DNA from: Armatimonadota bacterium
GTDB taxonomy: Bacteria; Armatimonadota; Armatimonadia; Armatimonadales; Armatimonadaceae
DNA length: 64,000 bases
Assembly (NCBI GenBank): GCA_026392155.1
Contig: JAPLCP010000054.1
Coordinates: 24,026-88,025 of the forward strand
Direction of reading: 5' to 3'
Shown here: in pieces, positions 8,765 through 17,350 of the stretch
How positions within the stretch are numbered: the stretch's first letter is position 1
Layout of the letters: each line of letters opens with the position of its first letter
The notes under the pieces: generated by a model
Told to the model about the DNA's origin: nothing
Seen by the model: the letters and a program-made list of their open reading frames with translations, nothing else
Database searches by the model: none
Translations under genes and position numbers: made by a program

Positions 8765-8793
8765 AACATACCACAAGTAAGGGGAGCATGCAA
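8765..8793 (-). promoter_or_regulatory. Sigma-70-type promoter of rpsO
   Basis: On the minus strand TTGCAT is followed after exactly 17 bases by TATGTT, about 100 bases before the rpsO ATG. Unlike most promoters in this window, it gives a conventional long leader. Confidence 0.6.
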
Positions 8794-8805
8794 ATTTGGG
8801 CGAGG

Positions 8806-10128
8806 CTACCCCCGCACCGGCCCCCGCAGGCAGCGCTCGTAGAGTTTTGCCCACGCGTCAGTGTTGTCTTCTTTCCAGACGGAGAGGTGCACGCCACGGG
8901 GCTCGATGGGCTGGTTGCCTAGCAGGAAGTCCTCCCAGCACTGGCGGTTGGTGTCTAAGTGATACGCATTGGCGGCGTGCGAAAACGGGACGGCGGCGTG
9001 GTTGCCGAGGCGGTTCACTAAGTACGCGTAGTGCATCTGGCGGCCTGAGGGCCAGGAGATGGTGACGATATGCCGCCGCTCGGGCAGGTGATACGGGGGC
9101 TCCATGGCGTATTTCTCTAAGACGCTCTCATCAAACTCTACCCCAAGGCCGGGTGTCATGGGCACTTCCACAAAGCCGTCTTTGATCTTCAGCGGCGAGA
9201 CAAGCAGATCGTCGGCGTAGTTGTTCATGCAGGTCACGGTGGGCCAGCGGGCGTGGGAGAGCACAGCCCCGAGGTGTGCGAGATAGGCAGTCATCAGGCC
9301 CACCCCGACTCCCTGGAGCCAGTAAGGCTTCTCAAACGCCGCGCAGAGCGCATTGACACGCTTGGCGTTGCTCAGGCCACACTCCGAGAGCACGAAGCCG
9401 TCGCAGTTCTCTTCCCGGAGTGCGATTTGGAGCGGTGGGACATCGGCGTGGGTGGCGATGGGCTTGACAATCTTCTCACGGAGCTTGCGGTAGCCTTCTA
9501 GGTCGCGCTGGGGGATGGGGCCTTCGTAGAGCGCGACTTTCTCGTAGGTGTCCAGCTCCTGCAAGATCGGTGCGGCGATTCCGGCGTGGAGAAGAAGATC
9601 GTTGAAGTCCATGTCCAGGCGAAAGTGCGACGGCGTGACGGCGGAGATGGCCTCGACCTGCGCGAACGTGTCCAGAAACGGGCGGGCCTTGATCTTGTGG
9701 AACGTGTAGCCTGCCGCCACGGCATCCTTGGCCTCTTCGGCAAGCACCTCAGGGTTCATCTCCGTGTTCCACCAAGCGATCGGCGTTTCTTCCCGCAACA
9801 ATGGCCCACCGACCAGCGCCCAGACCGGGAGCCCCAGCGCCTTGCCCGCCGCATCCAAGAGCGCAATCTGCAAGCCTGCCCCAAGGCTATCGTCGTGGAT
9901 CAGGGAAAGCGCGTTCTGCCCAACAATATTTTGCAGCATGGCATCGCTCGCCTTGGCCCAGGTGTAGTGCGGCAGCGACTCGCCCCAGCCCACGGTGCCA
10001 TCGGCCAGGGTGACTTTGATGATCTCCACAATCCGCCACTGGCGTACCATCAGGGCGTTCCACTCCTCACAGCGCGGGGTGTAGGGGACATTGAGCACAA
10101 AGCGCTCGGCGCGGGCAATCTTTAACAT
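8806..10128 (-). CDS. Enolase-superfamily enzyme (mandelate racemase / muconate lactonizing-like)
   Basis: 440 residues. The N-terminal capping domain includes VGWGESLPHYTW; the barrel has the Lys motif FHKIKARP, then metal-ligand candidates in FRLDMDFND and further acids downstream. Superfamily members abstract a proton alpha to a carboxylate and act as racemases, dehydratases or cycloisomerases on sugar acids or amino acid derivatives. The C-terminal ~100 residues after LEKYAMEPPYHLPERRH extend beyond the usual barrel and are Trp- and His-rich; no domain was recognised there. It is preceded by a decayed glycosidase gene. The substrate is unknown. Confidence 0.8.
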   Translation of the reverse strand: MLKIARAERFVLNVPYTPRCEEWNALMVRQWRIVEIIKVTLADGTVGWGESLPHYTWAKASDAMLQNIVGQNALSLIHDDSLGAGLQIALLDAAGKALGLPVWALVGGPLLREETPIAWWNTEMNPEVLAEEAKDAVAAGYTFHKIKARPFLDTFAQVEAISAVTPSHFRLDMDFNDLLLHAGIAAPILQELDTYEKVALYEGPIPQRDLEGYRKLREKIVKPIATHADVPPLQIALREENCDGFVLSECGLSNAKRVNALCAAFEKPYWLQGVGVGLMTAYLAHLGAVLSHARWPTVTCMNNYADDLLVSPLKIKDGFVEVPMTPGLGVEFDESVLEKYAMEPPYHLPERRHIVTISWPSGRQMHYAYLVNRLGNHAAVPFSHAANAYHLDTNRQCWEDFLLGNQPIEPRGVHLSVWKEDNTDAWAKLYERCLRGPVRG

Positions 10129-10146
10129 GGCGTTAGATTCGCCACG

Positions 10147-10444
10147 TCACTCCTCACACTCCTCCCAGAGACGGGCCATGGCCAGCAGAGGATTGTGCCC
10201 TAAGTAGTCCGGCGACGGCCGATTAAAGGGTGTGTGGGGTTTACGAGTGCGGGTTCTAGGAGCTGTCGTGCCGCCTCAGGATGACCGAGGCGAATACAGC
10301 CACCCGCGGCCCAGAGGGTCATGGAGTTCCAGGCAGGCCCGCGCCACATACGCTTTTCGCGTTTAGCTTGGGTCGCAGAGACGGTGCGAATGTAGATTGC
10401 GCCCGGAACAAAGCCATCGTCTCGGGCTTGCCGATTCGGTTCAC
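10147..10444 (-). pseudogene. Remnant of an MGH1/GH63-like glycoside hydrolase gene
   Basis: No intact frame exists, but two frames carry recognisable C-terminal pieces. The first reads GFVPGAIYIRTVSATQAKRE, then MWRGPAWNSMTLWAA, the signature of (alpha/alpha)6 glucosidase or trehalase-like domains. The second, in another frame, reads KPHTPFNRPSPDYLGHNPLL and ends in a normal stop at 10147. The segment expected between them (around an IWEFYHP-type motif) and nearly all of the N-terminus are missing. A possible GTG start overlaps the stop of the acyltransferase gene, suggesting the pair was once translationally coupled. Confidence 0.7.
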
Positions 10445-11196
10445 CGCACTTCCTCTCGGAGTAGGTAGCACCGCCCTGAGTTCACCGGCTTGCCTGCTTC
10501 GAGTAACTCCAGCAGGCTACGACGCAGGTGCGTATCTCGGGGAGCCGTGGCAGGATCTACGTCTCGGTAGCCAAAGACAAAGTAGCAAGCGCTTCCGGGG
10601 CTATTGCCGCCCGGCAGAAGATGGAAGAGCTGCTGGAAGCGATCTAGGCTGCCTCCCAATCCTGCCGCCTCAGGCACCCAGTCCCCCAGCATCCACGATG
10701 AGCAGACAATCGCTCTGGCAGGGGAGATCTCGGGGAAGTAGGTATCGAAGAAGGGAAACGCCGCGGCAAGAGACCTCTTGCATTCTTCGATGTCCAGCGG
10801 CGCTTCGGCGGGAATATGCATCCCCAGCACGCTGTCGCCCTGCACAAGCCCCGGCACATCCTCCCAAGTGTAGGATTCGATTGCAAACTGGAGCCTCCCC
10901 AGACGGCACAGCTTCCCCGATGCGTGGAGCTTGAACCAGCCTAGGTGCATGTCCGCGATCCCATGCGTCCCACGAGTGCGCTCACAGTGCCGTGTCCAGA
11001 TTCCCACATCCTGAAGAGTCGCTTCGGTGACCTCTGCCGGGATGCCGCGGCGTGCATGCTCGGCTCGCTCCAGACGCGCTGCTTCCTCAACCACGCGCAG
11101 AGTCCACGAGTCATCCCATGCCGCAGGGAGCTCAGGGCGCTCACCACTACCGGCAAACCAGCTACCGAGCGCTGTGAGTGTTTCCTCGTTGTTCAT
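10441..11196 (-). CDS. Acyltransferase domain protein (DUF5596 / GNAT_C-like)
   Basis: 251 residues from the ATG at 11196; an ATG at 11289 would add 31 residues, and neither start has a clear ribosome site. Recognisable parts are LGWFKLHASGKLCRLGRLQF and a SSWMLGD motif followed by a C-terminal helical region, as in acyltransferase proteins with an N-terminal helical domain and a GNAT-like C-terminal domain. Donor and acceptor are unknown. In my recollection such genes often sit beside MGH1-like glycosidases, and here the next gene is a decayed one, so the partner has been lost. Confidence 0.6.
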   Translation of the reverse strand: MNNEETLTALGSWFAGSGERPELPAAWDDSWTLRVVEEAARLERAEHARRGIPAEVTEATLQDVGIWTRHCERTRGTHGIADMHLGWFKLHASGKLCRLGRLQFAIESYTWEDVPGLVQGDSVLGMHIPAEAPLDIEECKRSLAAAFPFFDTYFPEISPARAIVCSSWMLGDWVPEAAGLGGSLDRFQQLFHLLPGGNSPGSACYFVFGYRDVDPATAPRDTHLRRSLLELLEAGKPVNSGRCYLLREEVR

Positions 11197-11241
11197 AGAG
11201 TGCACGTTCGCCAAGTCTAGGTTGAAGTCCTTCGAAGGTGG

Positions 11242-11266
11242 GTACCATAGAGAAGCGATATGGTAC
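11242..11266. repeat. Inverted repeat in the divergent acyltransferase/glycosyltransferase region
   Basis: GTACCAT (11242-11248) and ATGGTAC (11260-11266) form a perfect 7-bp inverted repeat with an 11-base spacer, inside the 122-base divergent intergenic region. Spacing of the half-sites (18 bases, nearly two helical turns) suits a dimeric regulator; this is a suggestion only. Confidence 0.35.
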
Positions 11267-11318
11267 GATGTGGGCAGATTCTGGCCCATTGAAATAATGG
11301 GTGTTTTGAGGGGGAGTA

Positions 11319-12053
11319 GTGGCAGATAAGGTAATAGGCAACTTTGTACTTTCAGTTCTAATTCCGGTTTATAACGAGGAACATACGATTCTGGAAATTC
11401 TGGATCGGGTGCGTGCGGTTGATATCCCCAAAGAGATCATCCTTGTAGACGATGGGAGTAAAGATGGAACCCGCACGATTCTGAAAGAAAAAGTCGAGGG
11501 AGCCTTTCCTGATGTGAAGGTGTTTTACCACGAAAAAAACCGAGGGAAGGGCGCCGCGATTCGCACCGCAATTGGTGAGGCAACGGGTGACTTTGTGCTT
11601 GTCCAAGATGCTGATCTTGAATATGATCCTGATGACTATTCGGTTTTGCTGAAACCCTTGCTCAGTGGCGATGCCGATGTTGTTTATGGTTCACGCTTCC
11701 TGGGAGGGACGCACCGGGTCTGCTTCTTCTGGCACCGCGTGGCTAATGCCTTGCTCACAAATCTCTCGAATATGACCACGAACTTAAACTTAACGGACAT
11801 GGAGGTCTGCTACAAAGTTTTTAAGCGTGAGGTGATTCAAGGCGTCAAACTGAACTGTAATCGCTTTGATTTTGAACCGGAAGTGACGGCGAAGATCTCT
11901 CGCTGGAAACACCCAGAGACGGGGCGTAAGTGTCATATCTACGAAGTCCCGATCTCTTACTATGGTCGTGACTATAGCGAGGGGAAGAAAATCGGACTTA
12001 AAGATGCTTTCTCTGCGGTCTGGACGATTTTGAAGTATAAATTTGTTGACTAG
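11319..12053 (+). CDS. Family 2 glycosyltransferase (polyprenol-phosphate sugar transferase-like)
   Basis: 244 residues from a GTG at 11319 with a GAGGGGGAG ribosome site just upstream. The GT-A fold is complete: [26 protein letters not shown] for UDP/GDP binding, the metal motif [19 protein letters not shown], and a C-terminal [19 protein letters not shown]. This matches dolichol/undecaprenol-phosphate mannosyl- or glucosyltransferases without membrane helices, which load a lipid carrier at the inner face of the membrane. The gene stands alone; its base composition is slightly richer in A/T than that of its neighbours. Confidence 0.9.
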   Translation: MADKVIGNFVLSVLIPVYNEEHTILEILDRVRAVDIPKEIILVDDGSKDGTRTILKEKVEGAFPDVKVFYHEKNRGKGAAIRTAIGEATGDFVLVQDADLEYDPDDYSVLLKPLLSGDADVVYGSRFLGGTHRVCFFWHRVANALLTNLSNMTTNLNLTDMEVCYKVFKREVIQGVKLNCNRFDFEPEVTAKISRWKHPETGRKCHIYEVPISYYGRDYSEGKKIGLKDAFSAVWTILKYKFVD

Positions 12054-12748
12054 CGGCCCATCTGCGGTTCCCAGCCGAGCAGGTGCTTTGCCTTGCTCAT
12101 GTTCATGCGCTTTTGCTGCCAGTCGCCGGAGATCATGAAGGCCTGGTAGCTACCGAAGGAGTGCTCTAGTGCGGCGAGGAGGGCGTGGGCGACATCGCTG
12201 GCTTCTGTATGGATGTCCTGTCGTCCCTCTGCGGCGAGCGTCTGCCAGGTCTCTTCGGTGACGGGGAGGCAGAGGCGCAAGGCATTGATGGAGATTCCCC
12301 ACTGTCGCCATGCCGCACGTGCGACTTCTTCCCCGAGGCGCTTGGTCAGGCCGTAGTGGTGGTGGGCATCGGGCTCGGCATCTTCGTCCCAGAAGAAGCG
12401 CTGGCCAAGCTGCTCATAGACCGACATGGAGCTGGTAAGGGCAGCATGCGTGATGCTTGCCTGATGGGCGGCTCGGAGCGCAAGATACAACCCCGTGACG
12501 TTCACATCGAACTGCGCGGTGGGGTTGGCGTTGCCGTCGTGGTTGCCCATGGCCATGTAGAGGAGCTTCTCGCAGCCCTGCGCCGCTACTTTCAGCGCCT
12601 CGAAGTCGCGGACATCGCCCTGAATCCACTCACCGAGCACGGGTTGTTTGAGATCGAAGACGCGAAGTGTGTAGTGCTCTGCGAGATAGGGGAGGATGAG
12701 GCCCCCGACGTGGCCGGAGCCACCGATGACCAGTAGCTTAGGGTTCAT
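12050..12748 (-). CDS. NAD(P)-dependent epimerase/dehydratase
   Basis: 232 residues from the ATG at 12748, which overlaps the stop of the preceding epimerase gene as ATGA. The Rossmann fold has [16 protein letters not shown]. The catalytic pair is [10 protein letters not shown] (YxxxK), with an upstream Ser in [12 protein letters not shown]. It is an atypical short SDR of the extended type. It ends convergently with the glycosyltransferase, overlapping by four bases. The paired gene is a similar enzyme, so the two may act on consecutive sugar or cyclitol intermediates; the substrate is unknown. Confidence 0.85.
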   Translation of the reverse strand: MNPKLLVIGGSGHVGGLILPYLAEHYTLRVFDLKQPVLGEWIQGDVRDFEALKVAAQGCEKLLYMAMGNHDGNANPTAQFDVNVTGLYLALRAAHQASITHAALTSSMSVYEQLGQRFFWDEDAEPDAHHHYGLTKRLGEEVARAAWRQWGISINALRLCLPVTEETWQTLAAEGRQDIHTEASDVAHALLAALEHSFGSYQAFMISGDWQQKRMNMSKAKHLLGWEPQMGR

Positions 12749-13554
12749 GCAGATGCCCTCCAGCTCACCTTGGGCTGCCACCCGAGAAGCTCTTTGGCGA
12801 CCCGGCAGTCAATCAAGCCGCGATAGGGACTCTCTGCCAGCCACTCGTCTTGGGAGATGCACCAAGGCACATCAGGGAGAAGCTTCTGAACCAGCTCTGC
12901 CGTAGGAGTGGCAGAGGTGGTATCGTCGGCGGCAAGTAGAAACGCATGAAAGCCAGACAGCTCGGGCTTGGTCAGTGCTAGTCGTGTTGCCTCCGCCACA
13001 TCGGTGACATCCACGTAGCTGATAAGGTCGGGGACATAGCCATCGCCGCTACTCCATTTGGCGTAGTTTTCGGGGCTACTGACAAACACAGGGCGGGGGC
13101 AGAGAATGGTCATGTCGTGCTTCTGAGCAAAGTAGGTGCAGGTCACTTCGTTCACGTGTTTGGAGAGCTGGTAGATGTTAAAAGAGCCGTGAGGGTAGTC
13201 ATCGCCGCCGGGTAAGTGAACCACTTTCCGATCCACGCCAAACGAGCCAAATGCATTCACACTGGAGTAGGCCACGACTCGCTTTACGCCGTGCTGGACG
13301 CAGGCAAGTAAGACATTATTAGTGCCTTGGACATTCACCGACATGACCTCGTAGTCCTTACCCGGCATTGCCCAGGGAATCGCCCCGAGGTGTGCGACGG
13401 CATCCACGCCTTCAACCGCAGCGGTCACTGCCTCGATATCGCGCAGATCGCCCTGCTCCTTGTCAAAGGGCCGAACGGTGTGCCCATGTGCTTCCAGAAG
13501 CGCCGTGACGACTTTGCCTATCCGCCCCGCGCTGCCCGTTACCAGTATCTTCAT
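12745..13554 (-). CDS. NAD(P)-dependent epimerase/dehydratase
   Basis: 269 residues from the ATG at 13554 (MKILVTGSAGRIGKVVTALL, an intact glycine motif at the very N-terminus). The catalytic Tyr/Lys are in YQLSKHVNE, with AYSSVNAFGSFG supplying the Ser. It belongs to the extended SDR family that includes UDP-sugar 4-epimerases and uronate dehydrogenases. TAGAAT lies seven bases before the ATG, indicating a leaderless first gene of a two-gene operon with the following epimerase. Confidence 0.87.
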   Translation of the reverse strand: MKILVTGSAGRIGKVVTALLEAHGHTVRPFDKEQGDLRDIEAVTAAVEGVDAVAHLGAIPWAMPGKDYEVMSVNVQGTNNVLLACVQHGVKRVVAYSSVNAFGSFGVDRKVVHLPGGDDYPHGSFNIYQLSKHVNEVTCTYFAQKHDMTILCPRPVFVSSPENYAKWSSGDGYVPDLISYVDVTDVAEATRLALTKPELSGFHAFLLAADDTTSATPTAELVQKLLPDVPWCISQDEWLAESPYRGLIDCRVAKELLGWQPKVSWRASA

Positions 13555-13561
13555 TGGGGCT

Positions 13562-13567
13562 ATTCTA
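13562..13567 (-). promoter_or_regulatory. -10 box of a leaderless promoter (epimerase pair)
   Basis: TAGAAT on the minus strand, seven bases before the ATG at 13554. It overlaps the stop codon region of the upstream DUF1611 gene. Confidence 0.5.
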
Positions 13568-14641
13568 CCCTGTAAGCACCGCGCGGAGAAGCTTCTCGCC
13601 GCCAAATCGCACGACATCCGTGGTTGGAAGGCCCGTCTCGGCTTCAGTCTGCTCACACGCGACTCTTGCCTCGTCGTCGGTGAGGTGGCCGCAGTTGAGC
13701 GCAATCCCGACAACCCGTGCAGGCAAGATCGGCGCACAAACCGCTTCGTAGAGGGCCGCGACTTCTTTGAGCGGTGGGAACGTTACCCAAGGCGCACGCG
13801 CAATGCTTTCCTGCCCGGCGCGGTGGCAGAGAATCAGATGCGTGGGCACGCTCCCACGGATCAGGGGCAGCCAGGCCGTCGATGCGGGATGGAGCGCGGA
13901 GCCTTGGCCCTCGACCCAGATCAGGCCCTCCTCCCCCGGCCCCTCCTCCCGATAACGGGAGGAGGGGAGTGTCTTGGCTGCTTCTAGCACTGCCCACTCG
14001 ACACCGCCTGAGGCGAAGTCCACGCGTACAGCGTCTAGTGCGATTCCCGCCCCCGAGATGCAGATTCCGATCTGACCCGTCGCGACAAACGCCGAGGTGA
14101 GATTTTGGCGTTGTGCCGCTTGGTGTAGCTCTAAACTGGCCGTCATCTTGCCAATGGCCATGTCGGTGCCGACGGTGAGAATGCGTTTCGCATTGACCTC
14201 CCACGCTCGCCCGAGGCCGTTCTCAAGACCAACTGGCTCCTGGCGCACATCCCAGATCCAGGCGTTTGGCGTGAGTGCGACGCGGAACTCAGGGGCGTCG
14301 GCCATGCGCTCGTGGAGGCCATTGACCAGCGACATCCCACCGCGCAAGCCCTCAATGACTTCCTCTCGCCACTCCGCAGGTAAGATCCCACCTGCGGGGG
14401 CAATCGCAGGAACGAGCGTGTCGGCCCCGAGCGCGCGTGCTTCTGCAATGCGGGCGACAATGGGGACACTTCGCGCAATGCCCGTGAGCGCGGCTAGGTC
14501 CTGTCCTGCTGTCTGTCGGTCAATGACGCAGGTGATCTGCGCATCGGAGTAGCGCAGTAGACCGAAGCCCATCTTGCCCCCGCTTCCTACAACCGCTTCG
14601 TGCATGAGAAGCGCGAGCTTGCGGTCGGCGGTGAGTTTCAA
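13565..14641 (-). CDS. DUF1611 protein, DgcN-like (D-glutamate N-acetyltransferase candidate)
   Basis: 358 residues from a TTG at 14641 that overlaps the epimerase stop as TTGA. Further upstream reading only covers the epimerase out of frame. The N-terminal domain has VIDRQTAG and APAGG. The C-terminal domain has the P-loop-like VGTDMAIGKMTASLELHQA typical of DUF1611/COG3367. Published work on DgcN of this family describes N-acetylation of D-glutamate, followed by racemisation by the enolase-superfamily protein DgcA, which matches the upstream gene here. Within the gene, 13940-13967 is a GC-rich palindrome encoding an in-frame insert (SSRYREEGPGEE) in the C-terminal domain. Confidence 0.8.
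   Translation of the reverse strand: MKLTADRKLALLMHEAVVGSGGKMGFGLLRYSDAQITCVIDRQTAGQDLAALTGIARSVPIVARIAEARALGADTLVPAIAPAGGILPAEWREEVIEGLRGGMSLVNGLHERMADAPEFRVALTPNAWIWDVRQEPVGLENGLGRAWEVNAKRILTVGTDMAIGKMTASLELHQAAQRQNLTSAFVATGQIGICISGAGIALDAVRVDFASGGVEWAVLEAAKTLPSSRYREEGPGEEGLIWVEGQGSALHPASTAWLPLIRGSVPTHLILCHRAGQESIARAPWVTFPPLKEVAALYEAVCAPILPARVVGIALNCGHLTDDEARVACEQTEAETGLPTTDVVRFGGEKLLRAVLTG
13940..13967. repeat. GC-rich palindrome inserted in frame in the DUF1611 gene
   Basis: Perfect 11-bp inverted repeat (CCCCTCCTCCC / GGGAGGAGGGG) with the loop gataac. It is closely similar to the element at 5875-5904 but lies inside coding sequence without breaking the frame. Confidence 0.7.
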
Positions 14642-15702
14642 TTTCGTTTCACTCCCAAGCCCGGCACGTCGGTGGGGAGTACCTTGCCGTCTTTCCAAGC
14701 CGCACCGACAAAGGGGTCGTTCTTGAGATTGAGATGACTGTCTAAGTCCAAGTGGTCGAAGGCGGCTCCGATCTGTGCACCTGCCGTGATGGCCAGCGAC
14801 GACTCGCCCATACAGCCGAGCATGGTGTGTAGGCCGTGGGCCTTTGCTACCGCGACAATGCGTAGCGCCTCGCGCAGGCCGCCGCACTTCATGAGTTTTA
14901 CATTGACGCCGTCAATCATGCCCGCCACTTTGGGGACATCGGAGGCGACGCGGATCGTCTCGTCGAGGAAGATCGGGATTGGAGCGGGGCGTAGCGCGGC
15001 GAGACCGTCTTCGTTGCCTTGCTCCAGCGGCTGCTCGACGTACTCGACGCCGCGTGCGGCCAGCCAGGGGATCATCTTCTGAGCATCCGCGACGCTCCAG
15101 CCGCCATTGGCATCCACGCGGAAAATAGCATCGGGACGGGCCGCTCCTTGGATAGCAGCAAACATCGCTTGGTCTGCGTCTGTTCCCTCAGGGCTGCCCA
15201 GCTTGATCTTGAGAACCCGTGCGCCGGTTCGCGCGTGCCAGTCCAAGGTCTGGCTTGCAGCCTCTTCCGGCGACTGAATGCCCACGGTAACGGATGTCTC
15301 GACGGTGCGCGTCGGGTCCAGTCCGTAGAGCTGCCAGACAGGCACACCTAGCTTCTTACCGAGCCAGTCGTGGCAGGCCATCTCAATGGCAGCCTTGACC
15401 GCACCGCCACCGCCCACACCGCCAAAACCCACTGCTGCCGACGGAAGCTCGCTCAGAACGCCCTCCACACGATCCAGCTCGCCGGGGGAGAGGGCAGAGA
15501 GGGGGGCGCGAAGGCTCTCAATATCTGCCTCGCCCGTGTGGGCCTTGTCGCCGCTGACACTATTGGGGCCAAGCTCGCCCAGCCCGACAATCCCGTCGTG
15601 CTCGATCGTGACAAATAAATTGGTTGCGTTGCCGCTCACGCCCCGGCTGATGCGTAGGGGGATAAGCTTTTCCAGCGTGATGCGCTCCGTCGTAATGATC
15701 AT
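14638..15702 (-). CDS. Dipeptide epimerase / N-acetyl-D-glutamate racemase-like (enolase superfamily)
   Basis: 354 residues with all muconate-lactonizing-subgroup features: capping domain (GLGELGPNSVSGD), Lys pair in ARVLKIKLGSPEG, metal ligands in FRVDANGGWS, VEYVEQPLEQG and IFLDETIR, second catalytic Lys in GVNVKLMKCGG, and late GCMGESSLAI. It is typical of L-Ala-D/L-Glu epimerases (YkfB/YcjG). Next to a DUF1611 gene it also fits DgcA, which racemises N-acetyl-D-glutamate. It starts directly after the stop of the PhyH gene and overlaps the DUF1611 start. Confidence 0.9.
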   Translation of the reverse strand: MIITTERITLEKLIPLRISRGVSGNATNLFVTIEHDGIVGLGELGPNSVSGDKAHTGEADIESLRAPLSALSPGELDRVEGVLSELPSAAVGFGGVGGGGAVKAAIEMACHDWLGKKLGVPVWQLYGLDPTRTVETSVTVGIQSPEEAASQTLDWHARTGARVLKIKLGSPEGTDADQAMFAAIQGAARPDAIFRVDANGGWSVADAQKMIPWLAARGVEYVEQPLEQGNEDGLAALRPAPIPIFLDETIRVASDVPKVAGMIDGVNVKLMKCGGLREALRIVAVAKAHGLHTMLGCMGESSLAITAGAQIGAAFDHLDLDSHLNLKNDPFVGAAWKDGKVLPTDVPGLGVKRN

Positions 15703-16548
15703 CTAGTTCCAGGGTTCCAATCCCAAAAGTTTTTTACCTAGCTCGGTTAGCTCAGCGGTTTTTCCGTATTTTTGCTCCCAGCCACGCGGGTCGCCGGGTG
15801 CCCAGCCCGCCTCGGGGCTACGTCGCTCCCGCCAGCGCATGACTCTGTCATCGCGCTCCGCTTGGTTGTCGTAGCGCTCCGGCCACATCGTGATGTACTG
15901 CGCCAGACGTGGCTGATCCGAGAGATTGCGGCCATTGCCGTGCAGTAGCCGCGTGTTCCAGATCACCAAGTCGCCCGCCTCGGCTGCAATCGGCACGATC
16001 TCAATCTCACTCTTATCTCGTGGCGAGCGCTTGCCTTCATCGGGGGCTCCAGGCACTTGTTCTCGGGTGGCGGCCCAGCGCTCGATCAATTTGTGGTGGC
16101 CGGGGACGCAGCAAAAGCCGCCGCGCTCGACGGGTGTGTCCGACAGATAGAGCACGCCCTGTACCCGAAACGGCGCGGTGTGCGCCTCCATCGGATCAAT
16201 ATCCCAGTGGATCATGCCCAGGTGGTCGTACTCTGGGTGGTCGGGGTGCACCGGCGGGTTGAAGTTCACGCGATCAAAGCTCACCCAGAGCTTTTCTGTA
16301 CCATAGATCTGGGTGAAAGCGGCGTGGACACCGGGGTGTTGGCGCGTGTCCCAGAGCGCCTGGTGCTGATAAAGCTCCAGCATCCCGCCGCGCTTTAGAG
16401 GCTCCTGGTACCAGCCATCAGGGTTGGTGGGGGCAAAGCCTAGAAAGTCGTACTCTGCGGCAACTACTGCGTCGCAGAGCGATTTGGGAACGACACTTTT
16501 CACGACTACATAGCCGTTGGTCTCAAAAAAATCTTGGTCTAGTTCCAT
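15703..16548 (-). CDS. Phytanoyl-CoA dioxygenase (PhyH) family protein
   Basis: 281 residues, a non-haem Fe(II)/2-oxoglutarate dioxygenase. The facial triad is visible: His and Asp in MIHWDIDPMEAHTAPFR, and the distal His in WNTRLLHGNGRN. GGFCCVPGHHKL is the usual loop between strands. Such enzymes hydroxylate CoA esters, amino acids or small secondary metabolites; the substrate is unknown. It overlaps the upstream kinase-like gene by 10 bases and abuts the epimerase gene, so it belongs to a four-gene operon with the DgcN-DgcA-like pair. Confidence 0.88.
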   Translation of the reverse strand: MELDQDFFETNGYVVVKSVVPKSLCDAVVAAEYDFLGFAPTNPDGWYQEPLKRGGMLELYQHQALWDTRQHPGVHAAFTQIYGTEKLWVSFDRVNFNPPVHPDHPEYDHLGMIHWDIDPMEAHTAPFRVQGVLYLSDTPVERGGFCCVPGHHKLIERWAATREQVPGAPDEGKRSPRDKSEIEIVPIAAEAGDLVIWNTRLLHGNGRNLSDQPRLAQYITMWPERYDNQAERDDRVMRWRERRSPEAGWAPGDPRGWEQKYGKTAELTELGKKLLGLEPWN

Positions 16549-17297
16549 AGGGTATAAAATGCCTCAAAAAGCCGGAGAGCCTCCACGCCGCCCTCCCAGC
16601 CGTAGCCACGAAGAAACGCGTCTTGGTAGTGAGGCGTCTTCGGGTCACCATTGCTATTGCGCCGTAGGCTCCAGAGCGCTGTCGCCAGATCGTAGCGCGG
16701 ATCGGCCCAGCCGCCATCGCCCCAGTCCACAGCTCCGGTGATTGTACCCGTCTCGACCATAAAATTAGGCAGGCAGGCGTCGCCGTGGCAGAACGCGAGC
16801 TGCGAGGAGATATGAGGGCTCTCGCGCTCAACCCAGTCGGCGACATCGGCGTAGCGCTCCCCGGCAAACGGCGTGTAGCTCAGTTCGATGCTCTCCCAAA
16901 AGCGCTTCTCTGCCGTTGCCCGCACCCGAGCCAGGGCTTCATCGCGCCAGAGTGTTTCGGGTTTGGGGATTGGCGGCTCCCAGGTGTGAATCAGTTTGAG
17001 CGCCTTGCCAAAAGCCTCCGCCAGCGCCGTGCGCCGCTCAGGTGTCTGCTCAAATGCCTCGGCCAAGTTGATGCCAGGCAGCTCCGAAAAATACAGCGCG
17101 CCGCTCGCATCCTCGCCCCGAAACGCGGGAACCAACGGCTGATAGGCCGCCAAAGCGCTCACGACTTCACCCTCGCGGCAAGTCGCACCGAGTTTTTGAA
17201 TGAGCTGTTGCCCGCCCTCCGTAACCACACGGTACACGGTTGCGTTTTCTCCTTGGAAGGCAAGAGGACCGAGTGAGATGACAGGATCGGAAAACAT
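16539..17297 (-). CDS. Aminoglycoside phosphotransferase-like small-molecule kinase
   Basis: 252 residues with the APH fold. The N-lobe is short (GENATVYRVV, with the ATP Lys in LIQKLG). The catalytic loop is FCHGDACLPNFMVETG, and the Mg-binding Asp is in AVDWGDGGWADPRYDLA. This is the APH(3')-II/APH(3')-I pattern, but genes like this on bacterial chromosomes usually phosphorylate metabolites and need not confer resistance. It is the first gene of the operon with PhyH, the epimerase and DUF1611; the shared promoter region is the 53-base gap to the divergent cupin gene. Confidence 0.85.
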   Translation of the reverse strand: MFSDPVISLGPLAFQGENATVYRVVTEGGQQLIQKLGATCREGEVVSALAAYQPLVPAFRGEDASGALYFSELPGINLAEAFEQTPERRTALAEAFGKALKLIHTWEPPIPKPETLWRDEALARVRATAEKRFWESIELSYTPFAGERYADVADWVERESPHISSQLAFCHGDACLPNFMVETGTITGAVDWGDGGWADPRYDLATALWSLRRNSNGDPKTPHYQDAFLRGYGWEGGVEALRLFEAFYTLWN

Positions 17298-17350
17298 AAA
17301 GCCTGGTTCTGTGTCGCGTACTGCGTTTCCTGCCGTACAATAGGGGCTGT

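Noticed and set aside
10281..10934. Plus-strand open frame of 217 residues
   Set aside because: It is antisense to the acyltransferase gene and the glycosidase remnant, has unusual composition (Ser/Arg/Pro-rich) and no recognisable motif.
16539..17297. Aminoglycoside resistance gene
   Set aside because: The fold matches APH kinases, but the gene is the first in a metabolic operon and lacks evidence of mobility, so resistance is not claimed.
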